Origin: Ichthyophthirius multifiliis
Taxonomy: Eukaryota; Ciliophora; Oligohymenophorea; Hymenostomatida
DNA: 64,000 nt
Assembly: GCF_000220395.1 (NCBI RefSeq)
Contig: NW_004085885.1
Span: 186,001-250,000 of the forward strand
Direction of reading: 5' to 3'
Shown here: piece after piece, positions 1 to 13,498 of the stretch
Position numbering within the stretch: the first letter of the stretch is position 1
Layout of the letters: each line of letters opens with the position of its first letter
The notes under the pieces: generated by a model
Seen by the model: only the letters and a program-made list of their open reading frames with translations
The model's database searches: none
Told to the model about the DNA's origin: nothing
Made by a program: the position numbers and the translations under genes

Positions 1-80
1 TTCTCTTTCTAATTTATTATGATACTTTGATGTTAATATTAATGCACCTTTATTAAATTATATAATATACATAAATAAAT

Positions 81-143
<63 letters not shown>

Positions 144-336
144 ACTTAAGAATCCATATTTTTCTATGAAGTTTAATTAATATGATAATAAAGGCATATT
201 ATTTACAGGAAGTATTGATTTTGGATATTTTTCACATAAAGGATATAATACATGTCCAAAGCTTTTATTTTTTTATATAATATATTTTATATATTTTTTA
301 CCCTCCAGCTAAAATTACAATTTAAAAGTTATTCAT
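1..336 (-). CDS. NTP-transferase-fold protein, probably eIF2B gamma subunit (5' part only)
   Basis: The N-terminal part of a nucleotidyltransferase-fold protein, cut by the left window edge. The ATG is at 336. The first residues contain an AGG motif, then after an intron a PKSILPVNNMPLLSYQL-type segment, which is the conserved 'PKxLLPV.NxPxL.Y.L' block of sugar-nucleotide transferases and of eIF2B gamma/epsilon. The glycine loop is followed by FGHVLYPL rather than the G-x-G-T-R of active pyrophosphorylases, which favours eIF2B gamma (translation-initiation guanine-exchange factor) over GDP-mannose pyrophosphorylase. Two GT...AG introns are seen: roughly 265-306, and 48-145, the second filled with an (AT)n tract. 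The reading frame resumes at 47 and runs off the window. Assignment between the eIF2B subunits is inference. Confidence 0.6.
48..145 (-). repeat. Intron carrying a long (AT)n dinucleotide tract
   Basis: Intron 2 of the eIF2B-gamma-like gene. Splicing from the donor at 145 to the acceptor at 48 joins GFL to SALILTSKYHN in frame (phase 1). The interior is almost pure alternating AT. Confidence 0.6.
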
Positions 337-1464
337 ATTTTTTATATAATTATTTATTTTAATTTTTTGTAATTTAATATCTTAAAAATACTTAATTTTA
401 AAATAATAATATAATTTAGTTTATGTATAACTTTAATTTTTTTTTTTTTTATTTTTTATTATTTTTTTAATTAATTCTTTTTATTTATATATTTTATTTT
501 TTAAATATAAAAATACATTATTAATTTAAAATACTTTTTTTTATTATTTATAAAATTCTTTATATATTAGATAAATAAAATATTTAATGTATTTTTAAGT
601 AATATTTTTAGATTTTTTTATGTATTTTTATATATTTATAAATTTATGCAACAGATTATTGTTTATTTTTTAAATAAATTAAAACATTAATATATAATTT
701 AAACTTAAAAAATTAAATTAATTTATTTTTACTACATTAATCGTTAATTCTAATATAATTATAATATTTTAAGTTGTATCAATTTATAGTTTATAAATTT
801 TAAAATGATAAATAATGATAAAAAAAATTAGAATAATGGCTTCACTTCATAATATAATAAATAATATTTAAAAAATTATAAAATAAAATAATAAAAATAA
901 ATAAAATATTTAAAATTTTTTATAATGGTTATTTTAATGAATATTCTATATTAATTTTTTTTTATTTTTAATATTTTATTAATTAAATTGATTTTAATTT
1001 AATATTTTATAATTTTTTTTTGGCTTATAAATTTGTTATTTTTTATTAATTTTCTTATTTTCGATAATATAGTTATATTAAATTTCTATTAAGAAATTTA
1101 AATTTTTAATAATTTTGCGTACAAATAAAAATAAAAAAAGCACGAAATTAATAAAATAACTAAAAAAAGAATATTCAAATTTCGAAATTTTTTATAAAAA
1201 AGTAATAATAAAATTTTTAAAAAAGCAATTAAAAATGAAAAATAAAATATATTTATTTTAATATTAAAATAATTGTATTAATACATCATTATTTATATAT
1301 ATTTTTATATGTATTTGTATATTTTGTTTTATGTTCTTTTAAGAAAATTATAAAAATTAAATTTAATAAATTAAATAATAAAATTAGCAATTTTTAAAAA
1401 AAGTGAAAATAAATAAATTTAAATTAAAAGAAAATATTTAAGTAAATATTTTTTTGCAAAAAAA
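337..1464. other. Intergenic, about 1.1 kb between divergent genes
   Basis: Very AT-rich DNA with T- and A-homopolymer runs. No conserved coding frame was seen with UAA/UAG read as Gln. It separates the starts of two divergent genes (336 on minus, 1465 on plus) and so must hold both promoters. No specific element was recognised. Confidence 0.5.
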
Positions 1465-2314
1465 ATGAATAATTAAAAAAAAATGTCTTTTAATCAATAA
1501 ATAAATGAAAATGATTTATAGGTAATTACATTATAAAACAGTGATTAAATTAAATTGAAAAATTGTAATTTTGAAAATAAATAGTTAAATAAATAAGAAA
1601 ATATCATAAATAATAAAGTAAATATAATTAAAATTATAACAAAATAAAAAAAATATGGATAATAAATAAATTCAAAAAAGGAAAAAAATAATAAAAATGA
1701 TTAAGAAGAAGTTAAATAAAATGATAATTTTGATGAATTTATATTATAAATAAACGATAAAAATAAAAATTTCGATATATAAAATAAGCTAAGCAATCAA
1801 AAAAAAGAAATTTAAGAAAAAAAGAGTAGAAACAATAATAATTAATTACAAAAATAAATAGTGTAAATAAAATCTTAGTTTAAATAAGTTAATAAATAAA
1901 ATGAGTATCAATAAAATAAAATAAATAATTATAATGAAAATAAAAAAGTAAATAACTAAACAGAAGAATAATAAAATGAGTAAATAATATAATAATAATA
2001 TTAAAATAAATTAATAGAGTAATGCGATTTTGTACAATAATAAAAAATGTATTGTTAACAGTAATAATAATAAATTGATTTATAATAACCTTAAATTTAA
2101 TAATAATAATAATAATAATAAAAAATATTAAACTAATATTAGTAAAAAAATATTATATGTAATAAATAATAATAATAAATTTTTGAATCAAATAACTTTT
2201 ATAATTCTTTAAACAATAGTTTATTTTAATAATAATAATAGTAGATTCCTTAGTTAAATATATCTTAAATATATTAGTTACAATAGGCTAATAATTAATA
2301 ATAATAATATTATT

Positions 2315-2345
<31 letters not shown>

Positions 2346-2595
2346 GTCATAATAACAAATTTTATTATAAAACCAGTTTAAGTAATTAAAATTTATATAA
2401 TAAAATTTATTAAATTCAAATTAGTAAGATAAAATATCTTTTATTCCTTAATTTTTAATTGATCAAAAAATTACTTTAAACTAAAATTAAAACGTTATAT
2501 CATTTCAAAATTAATAAAACTAAAAAAATGGATATTTATAAAATATTGATAATAATAGTAATAATAATAGTAATAATAATAGTAATAATAATAGA

Positions 2596-2651
<56 letters not shown>

Positions 2652-4274
2652 TAATAATAGTAATAATTATAATAGTAATATTAATAATAGTAATAATAAT
2701 CTTTTTTAATTTTAAGGTTTATTTTGTAACGATAATTCAGATAATTTAAATTAATTTAATTTTTCAAGTATTTAAAGTTTTAACCCTTAGAATAATAACT
2801 TAATTATATAACATTCATTATTAAACAATATTAATTAAAATGTTTTATCTAATTCAAATTTTAATATTAATCATTATAATTAAATTGAAAACATCTTACC
2901 AGATTAAAATAATTTGAGAAATTCCTTAAACCACTAAAATGGAGATAATTTTAATTCTTTAAATTTACGTTAATAAGTTCCTCCAGATGTAAAACATAAA
3001 TATTATTAATATCGAGAGAATTAATTTCCAGAAAATTTAGACCCTAATTAACCCTATATGAAAATTTAAGTTATGAAAACAATCTAAGACAATAATAACA
3101 CTTAAAATACAATATATTACATAACTCCTTATGGAATGGTAGGTTCTAAAAAAAACACTGACTGTGAAGATATTGTTATAGGTCGTTAAGAAATTGCAAA
3201 AGAATCAGATAATACCCATTCTATAGATATAAGGCCGAATGATATTGTTTTACCTCCTTAAGATAGGTCTATAAGTAGAATACACTGTAAAATAATAGTA
3301 AAAGATGGCTTTAGAATACCAAAGCCTCTGTCTTATGGATTTTTATTGTTTCTAAGATTTATTAAGAAAAATTCGATTAATTCTCCTGAATTAAATTTAC
3401 CTGATTTTATTTTGAAATTAATATGTAGTTTTATTAGACCTAAATTTGCTTTTTATTTAGTTGATATAGGAAGCGCTTAGAGTACTTATACGAAAATAAA
3501 GCATGAAAAATCTTAAGTATTAGAAAAAGGGTCAAATATTTTTAATTGGGGCGGAAACATAGTTTCATATTATGGATGTAAATCATAATTCTTAAATTTA
3601 GTAAAATTGTGATTAGTAAGATTTTATAAATTTCCTTTTGACAGAAAAAAAAGAAAATAATGCTGTCATTCATGGACTTACTCCTGAAGAAAAATAATAA
3701 TTTGATATTTTATATAATCAATTTAATAATGAGAGAAAATAATAAGATAATGATACTTTAGGACTCGAATATAGAATGAATCTTAGGCCTTATGTAAAAA
3801 TAAAAATCTCTTCAACTTAAAATCCACATATTTTTACATATAACGAATAAAATCCTAATCAATAATTCAAAATCGGGAGGTCATAAGAATGTGCAGTTTA
3901 AATTAATATAAATACTATTTCGAGAAAGCAATCTAGAGTTGTATATGAGTAAATTTTATTTTTTATATTTTTGTTATTTTATTTATTAAAATAGAAGTTA
4001 AAAATGGTAGTTAAGGGATGGAGATATTCATAAAGAAAGTGCAAACGGAACATGGGTTTCTTTAAATGATTTTAGAGAAAGGAATTAATCTAAATAAGAA
4101 AGTGATCCTAAAGAAATTGAAAATGGATCAGAAATAAAAATTAGTGATTCTATTTTAAAAATAGAAATTTTTAATAATTCTCCTTAGAAAAATAAATATA
4201 TTTATGATCCTGACTTAGATAAAGATCAAATGGATATTGAAAAAAATTTAGATATAAAATAATAAATTTTATGA
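1465..4274 (+). CDS. Protein with two FHA domains and a long Asn/Gln-rich N-terminus
   Basis: Reads as about 898 residues with TAA/TAG as Gln. Introns at 3578-3644 and 3949-3994 keep phase exactly, and the first TGA is at 4272-4274. A second in-frame ATG at 1483 is also possible. The first 500 or so residues are low complexity (Asn, Gln, Lys). Two forkhead-associated domains follow. FHA1 is near 3180-3570 (IVIGRQEIAKES, then DRSISRIHCKI). FHA2 is near 3860-4170 (FKIGRSQECAV, then ISRKQSRVVYE and, after the intron, WQLRDGD and ESANGTWVSL). The GR, SR and NGT positions that contact phosphothreonine are present. FHA domains bind pThr peptides; partners cannot be told. Similar FHA proteins serve in DNA-damage signalling and transcription, but a role here is inference. 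Confidence 0.85.
2590..2700 (+). repeat. (AAT)n tract encoding poly-Asn in the FHA protein
   Basis: A run of AAT codons with scattered AGT and AAC encodes an Asn/Ser homopolymer in the coding frame. Other Gln-encoding TAA runs occur upstream at about 2100-2120 and 2300-2340. Confidence 0.85.
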
Positions 4275-4643
4275 TAATAAATATAAAATAATAATCTTTA
4301 AATATATTATAAAATTTTTATATTAAAATAACAATAAACTTGAGGTATCAAAACATAAGCAAAAATTATATTATATAAATTTACTTTTAAAACTACACCT
4401 TTAAAATATTTTAATATTTATTTTTATATTTAATAATAAACTAATATTTAAAAAATAATTAAAAATAGATATATTTAAATATTTATTAATAAAAGCACTT
4501 ATAAAAATAAATCATTTTATTTAATAAAAATAAAATATATAAATATTTATTTTTTTATTTATAAACTTTAAGAAACAATTTATTAAGTAAATAAATAAAT
4601 AAAAAAAATAATAATTTAATATTTCTTAAATATATTTTATATA
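4275..4643. other. Intergenic between convergent 3' ends
   Basis: 369 bp of AT-rich DNA between the TGA of the FHA gene and the TGA of the synaptojanin-like gene. Nothing recognisable beyond probable 3' UTRs. Confidence 0.5.
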
Positions 4644-7581
4644 TCATTCTTCTAGAAAACTATATTCATCTTAAGGAACTATTATTTAATTATTTTTTTG
4701 ATCTTTTAATATAACTTATATTAGTTATTTTTTCTTTTCTTAATCTACAATTTAACTTTCAATAGAATAATAACTTTATATAGGTCTTATTTTATATATT
4801 AAATAAAAATAATTTTAAAATTACTAAATACATATTTACTTATGTCTTGAAAGAGTTATTTTATCATTTGGTTTATAATAATATTATTTAAATTAAGTAT
4901 ATTCATCATTTATATTTACAAGGATTCTATCTCTCCTTTATTTATTTTTTTAATATAAAATCAAATAAAACTTATTACCAGCAAGAAACTTTTTATTTCT
5001 TATTTTTAGGTTAGGAACTAGGAAGAAACATAATTTCATGTTCTGCATAATCTTTAATAAAATAAACATTTTTACTAATTAACTAATCATTTTTAAGCAT
5101 TTCATCTAGTATTTTAAGCCCTTCAAAGTCTTCCTTTTAATTAATTTTTTATTAATATAAATTTATCAACTTTTATTAGTCATCAACTTTCATATTAATT
5201 CTAGAATTAAAATCTCCGAATAAAAAAATCATATTGCTATCTTAAATTTTATTTGATTTATTTTTCCCTACATATTCTCTCTAAAAAGCATTCCTAAAAA
5301 CATATTTTAAGCACTTAAGTTTTATATCTCCTTTAGGAAAAACGCAATTCACGAAAGTTAAAACACTATCATTTACTTAAAATCTACATATTACAGCTCC
5401 GTAACTTTTTTTGAAATAAAATTTAAATTTTACATAATCATGTTCTATGTTTTTACAAATAGATTATGTTTTTTAATTTACATATATCAAAAGAAGAGTA
5501 TTTTTCATATCATAGCTGTTTAATAATATATATTATTCACTCAATTATTATAAAATATTAAATGAAATTATTTAACTCCATTTTTTCATTATACTTTCAT
5601 CTAAATGATTGCTTATTAAATCATTTAATAAGTCTATTTTGGCAGCTTCTTATATACCTATTACTATTATATCTGGATTTTCATTATCTTGATTATCAAA
5701 GAAATTTTCTAGAATTTGATCTTCCTTAAGAATACAAGATTTAGCGTTCCAAGTAATTATTTGAATGTTTATTTTTTATGTTTATAAATATTAATCTTAT
5801 AACTTTAAAAGTTCTTCTTTAACATTTTCAGGAAGTTCTAATTCTAATAATTTTATTAATAAATTTAGTTTTGTTTAAAAAAATAAAATAAAAAAATATA
5901 CCATATTTAGTTTCATAATGTTAACCAACAATATGATTATAGCATTCCATTTTGAAAGAATCTTAAAAATTACAATTAATAAATCTCTAAATACCTATAA
6001 AAGCTGAATCTATTCTAAAAACAGGTCCTTTAGTCGCATTTTTAGTAGTAGCATCAGTACCAGCATATAAATTAGAGATATTGTTTCCATTATTAGACCA
6101 TATTTATTTGAAAGCAGAAATAAACTAATTATTATTAATATCGAACATTTTATTCACAATCATAGTCTAAATATCAATATCGACTTTTTTTAACATATGC
6201 TTAACTGCATGGAATCCTATTCTCATCATGAAAGCATTTGTTCTATCTAGACAATCTTTGCAATTAACTCTGAAGATTCCAATTTATTATTATAGACATT
6301 TTTTATTTATATTATCATAGAGGAAAAATAGGTAATTTTCTTGAACTAAATTTTAAACATAGTTGTCTATTTCGTTTGGATTTTTATGAAAGTCGAAAAA
6401 ATCATATTTTAAAAATTAAAGATTGCATTTTTAAAAATGGTTTTCAAATTCTAAATTTATTTTTTACTCGAATTTGTTTGATCTTTACATTAGATTTACT
6501 ATATGAATGTTACATGGTTTATTTAAGTGTTAAAATTTTTCTTTTTAAATTTATTAAAAATGCTTTTCAAATGCTTATGCGTTTACTTCTTCACCTTTTG
6601 AAAATTAGAGAGTCGTCATTAACCCTTTTTATTCCCAAAATACTGGTACACTGCCTCTTATAATTAAATAGCTCATAATCATATTGTTATATTCTATTAT
6701 CTGTTCGTTTTCGCAATAGTTCGCTACATCGCCTTCTGAATTTATTCCTCGATGGATAAAACGGGTTCCTCCTCTCATACAGGATCGCCTGGCAATTAAT
6801 ATGAATGAAATTTTTTTCTTTTTTGGAAATTCATAATTAAATTGTTAAACGAAACCTTATATTAATTATATTACCCATTTCGGGTCTATTTAATATATTA
6901 ATTAAGATATTTTTATGTTCCAGCAATATTATTTATTTATATCTAATCTTTTTTAGTCTAATATGTTTTATGTTGTTAATGTTAAAGGATATGTATATGA
7001 AAAATAATGATAATTTTTTAATATCTATTTTTTTATTTAATTTTTTAAATTATGCTTTTTTTTTACTTATATTATTCCGCTTTAATAATCTTTTATTTTA
7101 TTAGATGTTTAATTTGTGTTTGTAAATGAAATAAAATCAACTTCATTTATTTCATATATATCATGCAATATTTATATTTATGCGACCTTTTTTATTTTTT
7201 TAACTATTAATAAAAACTATATATTTAAGATCTTTATTATTCCTAATATTCCATAAAACTCAATATATTATGATGGTTCTTAATCAAAATACTTTTTATC
7301 TTTTTTATTTTTTAAAAACATATCTATATATAATTTTTAATGAAAAATCTAAAAAATAAAAATAATAATATTAAATATTTAATAATAATTATAAAAATAC
7401 CTTTTTATTTTATTTATAATGTTGTTCTATCAATAATTAAGTTTTTATTTAAATTTAAAAACTATGCACTTACAGATGCTTATACCTAATAAATTTATTT
7501 AAAAAATATGTATTTGAATATTATTTATATATATTTTTTAGTTAAATATTAATTTTATTTTTTGTACAATAAAACTTTCAT
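4644..7581 (-). CDS. Synaptojanin-like phosphoinositide phosphatase (Sac domain + inositol 5-phosphatase domain)
   Basis: Spliced product of 887 residues; six exons give an exact total of 2664 nt. The N-terminal half is a Sac phosphatase domain: LIIDR, then YGILGIIKIL, then GTRFIHRGINSEGDVANYCE, and the catalytic signature NCKDCLDRTN (C-x5-R-T), intact near 6250. The C-terminal half is an inositol polyphosphate 5-phosphatase: ITWNAKSC, IIVIGIQEA, FLFGDFNSRI, CWRDRIL and LSRHKPI. This order is the synaptojanin architecture, so it probably removes phosphates from PI(4,5)P2 and PI monophosphates at endocytic membranes. No proline-rich tail follows; the protein ends shortly after the 5-phosphatase. 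Introns: 7324-7400, 7025-7066, 5844-5901, 4936-4978 and 4786-4839. The last conserved box reads SRH where active enzymes have SDH. The start is the nearest in-frame ATG. Confidence 0.9.
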
Positions 7582-8313
7582 TTGTAATATATAATTTAAA
7601 AGGTTTCTATTAATTTGTTTATTAAGATTATTAATTACAAAAATTCATTTATGTTTGTATATAATTTTTATTTACAAAAAAAATAAAAATAAAATATATA
7701 ATATTTTTTTAAAAATAAAAACTAAAAATAATAAAAAAAAAAGTTTAATTAAGATTTCATATATATATTTTACTAGGCATAGAAAACAAAAATATTAGGT
7801 ATTTATATAAAAATAAAATAATATTATTGATTGATTTGCATATACCATTCTTTAGACTAAATATTTTTGATTTTTTGATTTTTTTAACCTTTCAAAAATA
7901 ACAATTTTTTTTTTAAAAATAAATAACAAATAATTTATTTATAATAAAACAATAATATTATATATAATTTTAAATATATTTAACATTTAGCAAAATATAT
8001 ATTATTAATTCGAATAATTAAATTTAATTATTTTTAATGAAGATTTTAATTTTTTATTCAAACTATTATTATATTAATTTTTTTTTTATTTACAATAATT
8101 ATTTAAATAATTTTTTGTGTAAATAAAAGAAATATAAGAAAAATTAATATCATTTAGAATATATAAATAATATATATAATTTATTCATTTTACTAGACTA
8201 TATAATTTTTTTTTTTATATTGAAATTTAATTTTAAAAAATAATATAATATTCTCTTTAATAATTAAACTAATTATTTATTTTTGTTATAAAAAAAAATA
8301 ATACAAAAATATA
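7582..8313. other. Divergent intergenic region
   Basis: About 730 bp between the starts of the synaptojanin-like gene (minus) and the LMBR1-like gene (plus). Extremely AT-rich with many A/T homopolymers. No gene or RNA was recognised. Confidence 0.5.
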
Positions 8314-10521
8314 ATGATAAATTACAAAATCCTAGAATTTATTGCATTTCTGTTATTTGTTGGATATTTAGTATATGAATATAGTCAAAAAAGTGTACCC
8401 TTATTTATAAAAGTAATAGTTTATTTTTCTTGGTTAATATCATTTGGTTTTGTATTTATTTTACCTTTAGATATTTATTATGTAAATAATTGAAAAAAAA
8501 ATTGAATTATATATTATATAATTTAAAAACAATAAGCATAATATATTTAAAAATAAAAATTAAGTCTTTGTTAAATGAAGAAATCAAATAGTAATTTTTG
8601 AAAGAAAATAATGATTTATAATAATATTAAGATATATATCAAATTTATGTAATATACATTATTTGGAATTCTGTTTATTGGATAAACTTCTTTTTATTAT
8701 GGTAATATTTATTATTTTGTGCAAAATTGCATAAAATATTTTATTTATTTAAATTAAAATAAAAAAAAGGCTTGTTTTACCTATTTTATAAGAATACGAA
8801 GATGCCGGAGAATTTACAAAAGAGCAAAAATTAAAAAGATCATTAGTAAATAATTTAATTATATATGGAATATTTGGAGTTTTTGGAGGATTATTTATGG
8901 CATATTTATTTTATATAGGATAAATGAAAATGTAAAGATATAAAAAATTAAAAAAGATAATATTATATAATTATAAATAATTTTTAAAAATTAAGAATAT
9001 ACAAATTAAAATTTAAAAATCAAATAATTATTTTTTTTATTTATAAATTTTATATTTTTTTATTAGAGAATCTATGATGGACTTTTTTGCTTGCTTATCA
9101 AATTATTTGTATAAAAAATAAATTTATATTAAAATAAAATTCATATATAAAAAAGTGGTTAGCTTTTAGTTGTATTACTTTTAGGACATGGACTAGTAGC
9201 AATTCCTAGAAAGTATTTAAATTTAAGAAGTTAAGAGTTAAATCTGTAATATTACTAAGGTTAAGCAAAATCAATCGAAGCTAATCTTTTAAAAAGCAAA
9301 TTCTAAATTGAATATACAATAAAGCAATTATATTTTATTAGAGAATAATTTAAAGAAACTGAATATAGTTAACTTTGTGACTATATAATAAAAGTAATAC
9401 CAAAGTCTTTAAAAAATTAAATAGAAAAACAATCATTAATTGATGAAAAATTTAAAGGATTAAACGAAATAAATATGAATAAAATAATATAGTTGCATAA
9501 AGAAATAAAGAAATAATTAGGAGATTATTATCGAAACGAAACTAAATGGAATATGTTATTATAAAATATTTTTTTAATAGAGGATATATTAGAAAACTAA
9601 TACTCTATAAATAATAAAATACGTTCTACTTTTTGGGTTGAAAGAAGGGATTTAATAGGAAATTTTTTTGATAAATTATAATGGTTATGGTATGTAAAGT
9701 TAAAATCTAAAATATTTTTTGGACTTGGTATTATTTTTTCTATTTCTAGCATTTTTATTGTATATTGTGAGCTTTGTATATTTTTTAATATTAATTAATA
9801 TTAGAGTATTATAAATATTAAATAAGATTATTTTTTTATGCAATTATAAATGATAGCGCCTTTACTTTATATTTCTTTTTGTACATACTATGGACTTTTT
9901 AGAATCTAATATTCAGGTTTTTATTGCTTTTTTAAACAATAAAATACTGATGGACCTTCTCTACTTTTTGGTTCTATTAATTTTGCAAGAGTAAGTGTTG
10001 CTTTGTGTACTAATTTTCTTAAAATTGTTAGAGTTAATAATACAACTTATGAAAAAGTTATGGGTTAATTTGATTTTTAAATATTTGGTAAATTTTCTAT
10101 TTTTTTCTTTTCATTTATCCTTGTCCTTTTCACTTTACTAAATCTGTTTGACATATACGATAATCTTTTATAAAAATTTAATCTTCATTAGTTTGAATTT
10201 ACTCCTTAGTCAAAACCTGATGATATTGAAGAAGGCAAAAAGATATTATATAAAGGTTTTACTTTTCTTATTAATATAATTTTTTTATTTATTTTTTTAG
10301 CAAGATTATAGTAGGAAAGATCACTTTTAAGTAGGTAGTCTACAAATTTAAATAACTTTGCAGGTTATATGAATAATTTTAGTATTAATAGTTTCAGAGT
10401 ATCACATTTTTACCATAATGATGAAGAAAACAAAATAAAATAAGAATAAAAAAAGGCTAAATAAATATTTTTCAAAAATCCTAAATATATGAATTAATAA
10501 GATGATATTATAAAAGTTTGA
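8314..10521 (+). CDS. LMBR1-domain multi-pass membrane protein (LMBD2-like)
   Basis: The ATG at 8314 opens a hydrophobic N-terminus ending in FGFVFILPLDIYY, the LMBR1-family 'LPLD' box. After an 8482-8564 intron come IIWNSVYWINFFLLW, then PILQEYEDAGEFT, matching the family block W-x-x-x-Y-W...P-x-x-x-Y-x-x-x-G-x-F. Further on GHGLVAIPRKYLN is the LMBD2-type motif, followed by a coiled-coil segment and at least four more membrane spans, with INFARVSVALCTNFLK and FTLLNLFDIYDNLL near the C-terminus. There are several short introns; the boundaries at about 8700-8770 and 8935-9165 were not all fixed. The TGA is at 10519-10521. LMBR1-family proteins are polytopic membrane proteins linked to receptor trafficking; a function in this organism is unknown. 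Confidence 0.85.
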
Positions 10522-10651
10522 TTTTGTTTTTTTTTTAATTTTTTATTTTTTCGTACTTAATAATTATATATATTATTTAAAAAAAATAATAAAAATTAAA
10601 AAAACTTTATTTAATTAAAAATTATATAAAACATAGTACTATATTTATAAT

Positions 10652-13108
10652 ATGAAACAAAAAATTATTTAAATATACAATTAAATAAACTTGAAATTTT
10701 AAGATAAGTAAATAGAAGAATTATACAAAACTTAATTTTTAATATAATATCAAACTAAACATTTATATTATACTTGTTTTATGATATTATTTTTTGCACT
10801 AGTTAATTTTATAATTTCAATAGTAAGAGAAGATACAGTTCATTTACTTTTATATGGATTATAATTAATATTATCGATTTCTACGTTCGTAATAGGAACA
10901 AAATTTTAATAATGTCGTTTAATATTTATATTAATATAACAGCTATATTTTATAGTTATAAATTCATATTTTATAATGGTAAGTAATTAAAATGAAGAAA
11001 AATAATATTATATAATAGTATTATTATCTTTATATAATTCAATTCATTACAGATTATAGTATTAATATTCTTTTTTATTTTCCTTGGTTTTATTAATAAC
11101 TTTATTAATATCTTTTCCTTAATATGATTATTCTTAGTTATGGCAAATATGGATACTAATAGCTTTTTTGTATTTTTAACTATAAATATATATAAATGAA
11201 AAATTAAACAGAAATTTATTTTAATTACAATTGGAATAATACGACTCATTTCTAATATCATAAAAAGTCATATAAAAATCAAATGAAATTGAATAAAAGA
11301 ATAATGTTAACATTAATTCTGCTAATAATAATGAACCAAAAAGTTAAAGAAGAGGTAGTTATTAATTAAATAAAAAATTAACAGAATTACATGTAACAAA
11401 TTAAAGTGTGAGAAACTTAAATATAAACTCACCTTTAAACTTTAAATTTAATATAAAAAGTATTCTAAACAATTTACCTTTTTATATAATTCAAGCCTAA
11501 TTTAATTCCTAAATTAAAGAAATAGATTATATTGATAGTAATTTAAAAGCAAGAAATGAACTTAATGTGATTGATAATTAAACTTTTAGATATTTTGCAT
11601 AAAATTTTTCTATAAGGTAAATTTATGACAAAGGTTAATAGTAAATATGTAATATTTCCATATAAAAATATATAATTTAATGTTATGCATAAGCTGTGAA
11701 AGATGCATAAAGTCCTATAAAAAATTAAAATAATTAATAAAACGAAAATATTTACCATATTTATAATCGAAAAACATTAAACGAGAATGATGAAAATTAT
11801 TAATTTAAATAAACTTATTTTGAATGTGTAGGATTTTTTAATAAAAAATAAATGTTCGTGAAAGTAAAAATAGTTAACTCAAGTCAATTTGTATTGTTAG
11901 TAGAATATTAAAATTAAGAAATGAGATTTTTTGATAAAATTAAATAAGATTATTATCTTTAATTAACCTATTTTTTATAAAAGATAAGTACGAGAACTGA
12001 AGAAATGTTATAAATAATGTAATCTTTACCCAAATTCAATAAATTAATATAATCTTAATGTTTAATGTTAAATAATTATGTGACCAATTTAAAAATATAT
12101 TTTTATCAAAACCTTTAAAGAAAGTTAGAGCTTAATGTAAAATCTTTCTATTTAAAACCCTTTCTTTAAAATATAAAATAAATATTATTTAAACTTAGAT
12201 AAAAAGATGTAAAATTTATCATATTAAATAAACTTCCAATTTTCACAGATATATTATAAACCGATCCTTATTATTTAGGATAAATATTATTGAATATATT
12301 AGAAAATTCACTTTAGAATACAACTAAAGGTTATGTTATTTTAAAAATTTAACTCAGTTAATAATTTAGTGATATTATTTAATTCGAAATTATAGATACT
12401 GGAATCGGGTTAAATTAATAAGTACTAGACGCAATTACAAAAAATTAAATACAAAATGATCATTTATAGAATAAATTAGGATTAAAAATTGCCTATAGGC
12501 TTATTTAACTATTAGGGCCGAATTAATAAATATAAATAAAAACAGAAGAAAATAAAGGCTCTAGGATAAGCTTTCTAATTAATAAGGAATTATACTTAAC
12601 TAATTAATATATATATAATAATTTTATGGAAATTAATTAAGAATTGTTTAATTTTAATAATTTCTGTAATATCTAAGAAAAAGATGATAAATAAGAAAGT
12701 TTACTTGGTTTAGGAGAAATTGAACCTATAAATGATTTAACTTACTAAAATCAAAATGAAATTGTTCTTAATTAATTTATACCTAATTTAACGCCTTTTA
12801 AATATTAAAAAAAAGATTTTAATGAATTATAATAATTTAAAAAAAAATATATTGAAGAAGAAAAAAATGAAAATTTATAAAAAATAAACAATAATAAAGA
12901 TATTAGTTAATAGTTTTCTATTACTATTTAATAAAGTAATCAATAAAGTCCGATAAGTAGTTATAGAAGTATTTACTAAAATATGAGCAATAATGTAAAT
13001 AATAGCAATTATCAAACTAATAACGTAAGTAATCAGGGCATTACTTATTATAAAATTCCTGATTTTTAAAATATATCAAAAGATTAATCTTAAAAATATA
13101 ATTCTTGA
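10652..13108 (+). CDS. Membrane histidine-kinase-like protein lacking an evident H-box
   Basis: Single exon of 818 residues with TAA/TAG as Gln; TGA at 13106-13108. The N-terminus has about six hydrophobic segments. After a soluble linker comes a GHKL ATPase module: N-box QILLNILENSLQNTTKG, then FEIIDTGIGLNQQ (G1), then KLGLKIAYRLIQLLG (G2) and NKGSRISFL. The stretch before the N-box, where a dimerisation helix with H-[ED]-[LI]-R would be expected, reads QLTYFLQKISTRTEEML and has no His. No receiver domain follows, only a Gln/Asn/Ser-rich tail of about 190 residues. It is either a kinase with an unusual acceptor site or a degenerate kinase acting as an ATP-binding sensor. Ciliates have many such proteins. 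Confidence 0.8.
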
Positions 13109-13498
13109 AAATATATAAATTTATTTAAAGTATTTTAAAGGAACATATTAATTGTTTTTATATTTATATAATTTTGTTTATTCTTAATAACGATAAATTT
13201 TTTTAAAAAAAATATTTTAAATTTATAATTTTATAATTTGAATTAATTAATATCATTTTATAGAGTTATAGAAAAATAAAAAGTTTTAATGTATTGCTTT
13301 AAGTTGTTTTAAATAAAAAAATGGATATATATATATAAAAAATAATAAATCAAGTATTTATAATAAAGAAAAATATGCAATTTAAGAAGAAAAATATATA
13401 AAAAATTAGTTTATTTAAATATTATTCAAAATATAATATAAAACTAATAATTAAAAAGCATAAATAATAAAAAAAAAAAAACAATAAAAAAAAAAATA
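13109..13498. other. Intergenic, tandem genes
   Basis: About 390 bp, A-rich, upstream of the GSK-3 gene on the same strand as the preceding gene. No element recognised. Confidence 0.45.

Noticed and set aside
2528-2749. A 73-residue Ile-rich frame in the standard code
   Set aside because: It is an out-of-frame reading of the (AAT)n poly-Asn tract inside the FHA protein.
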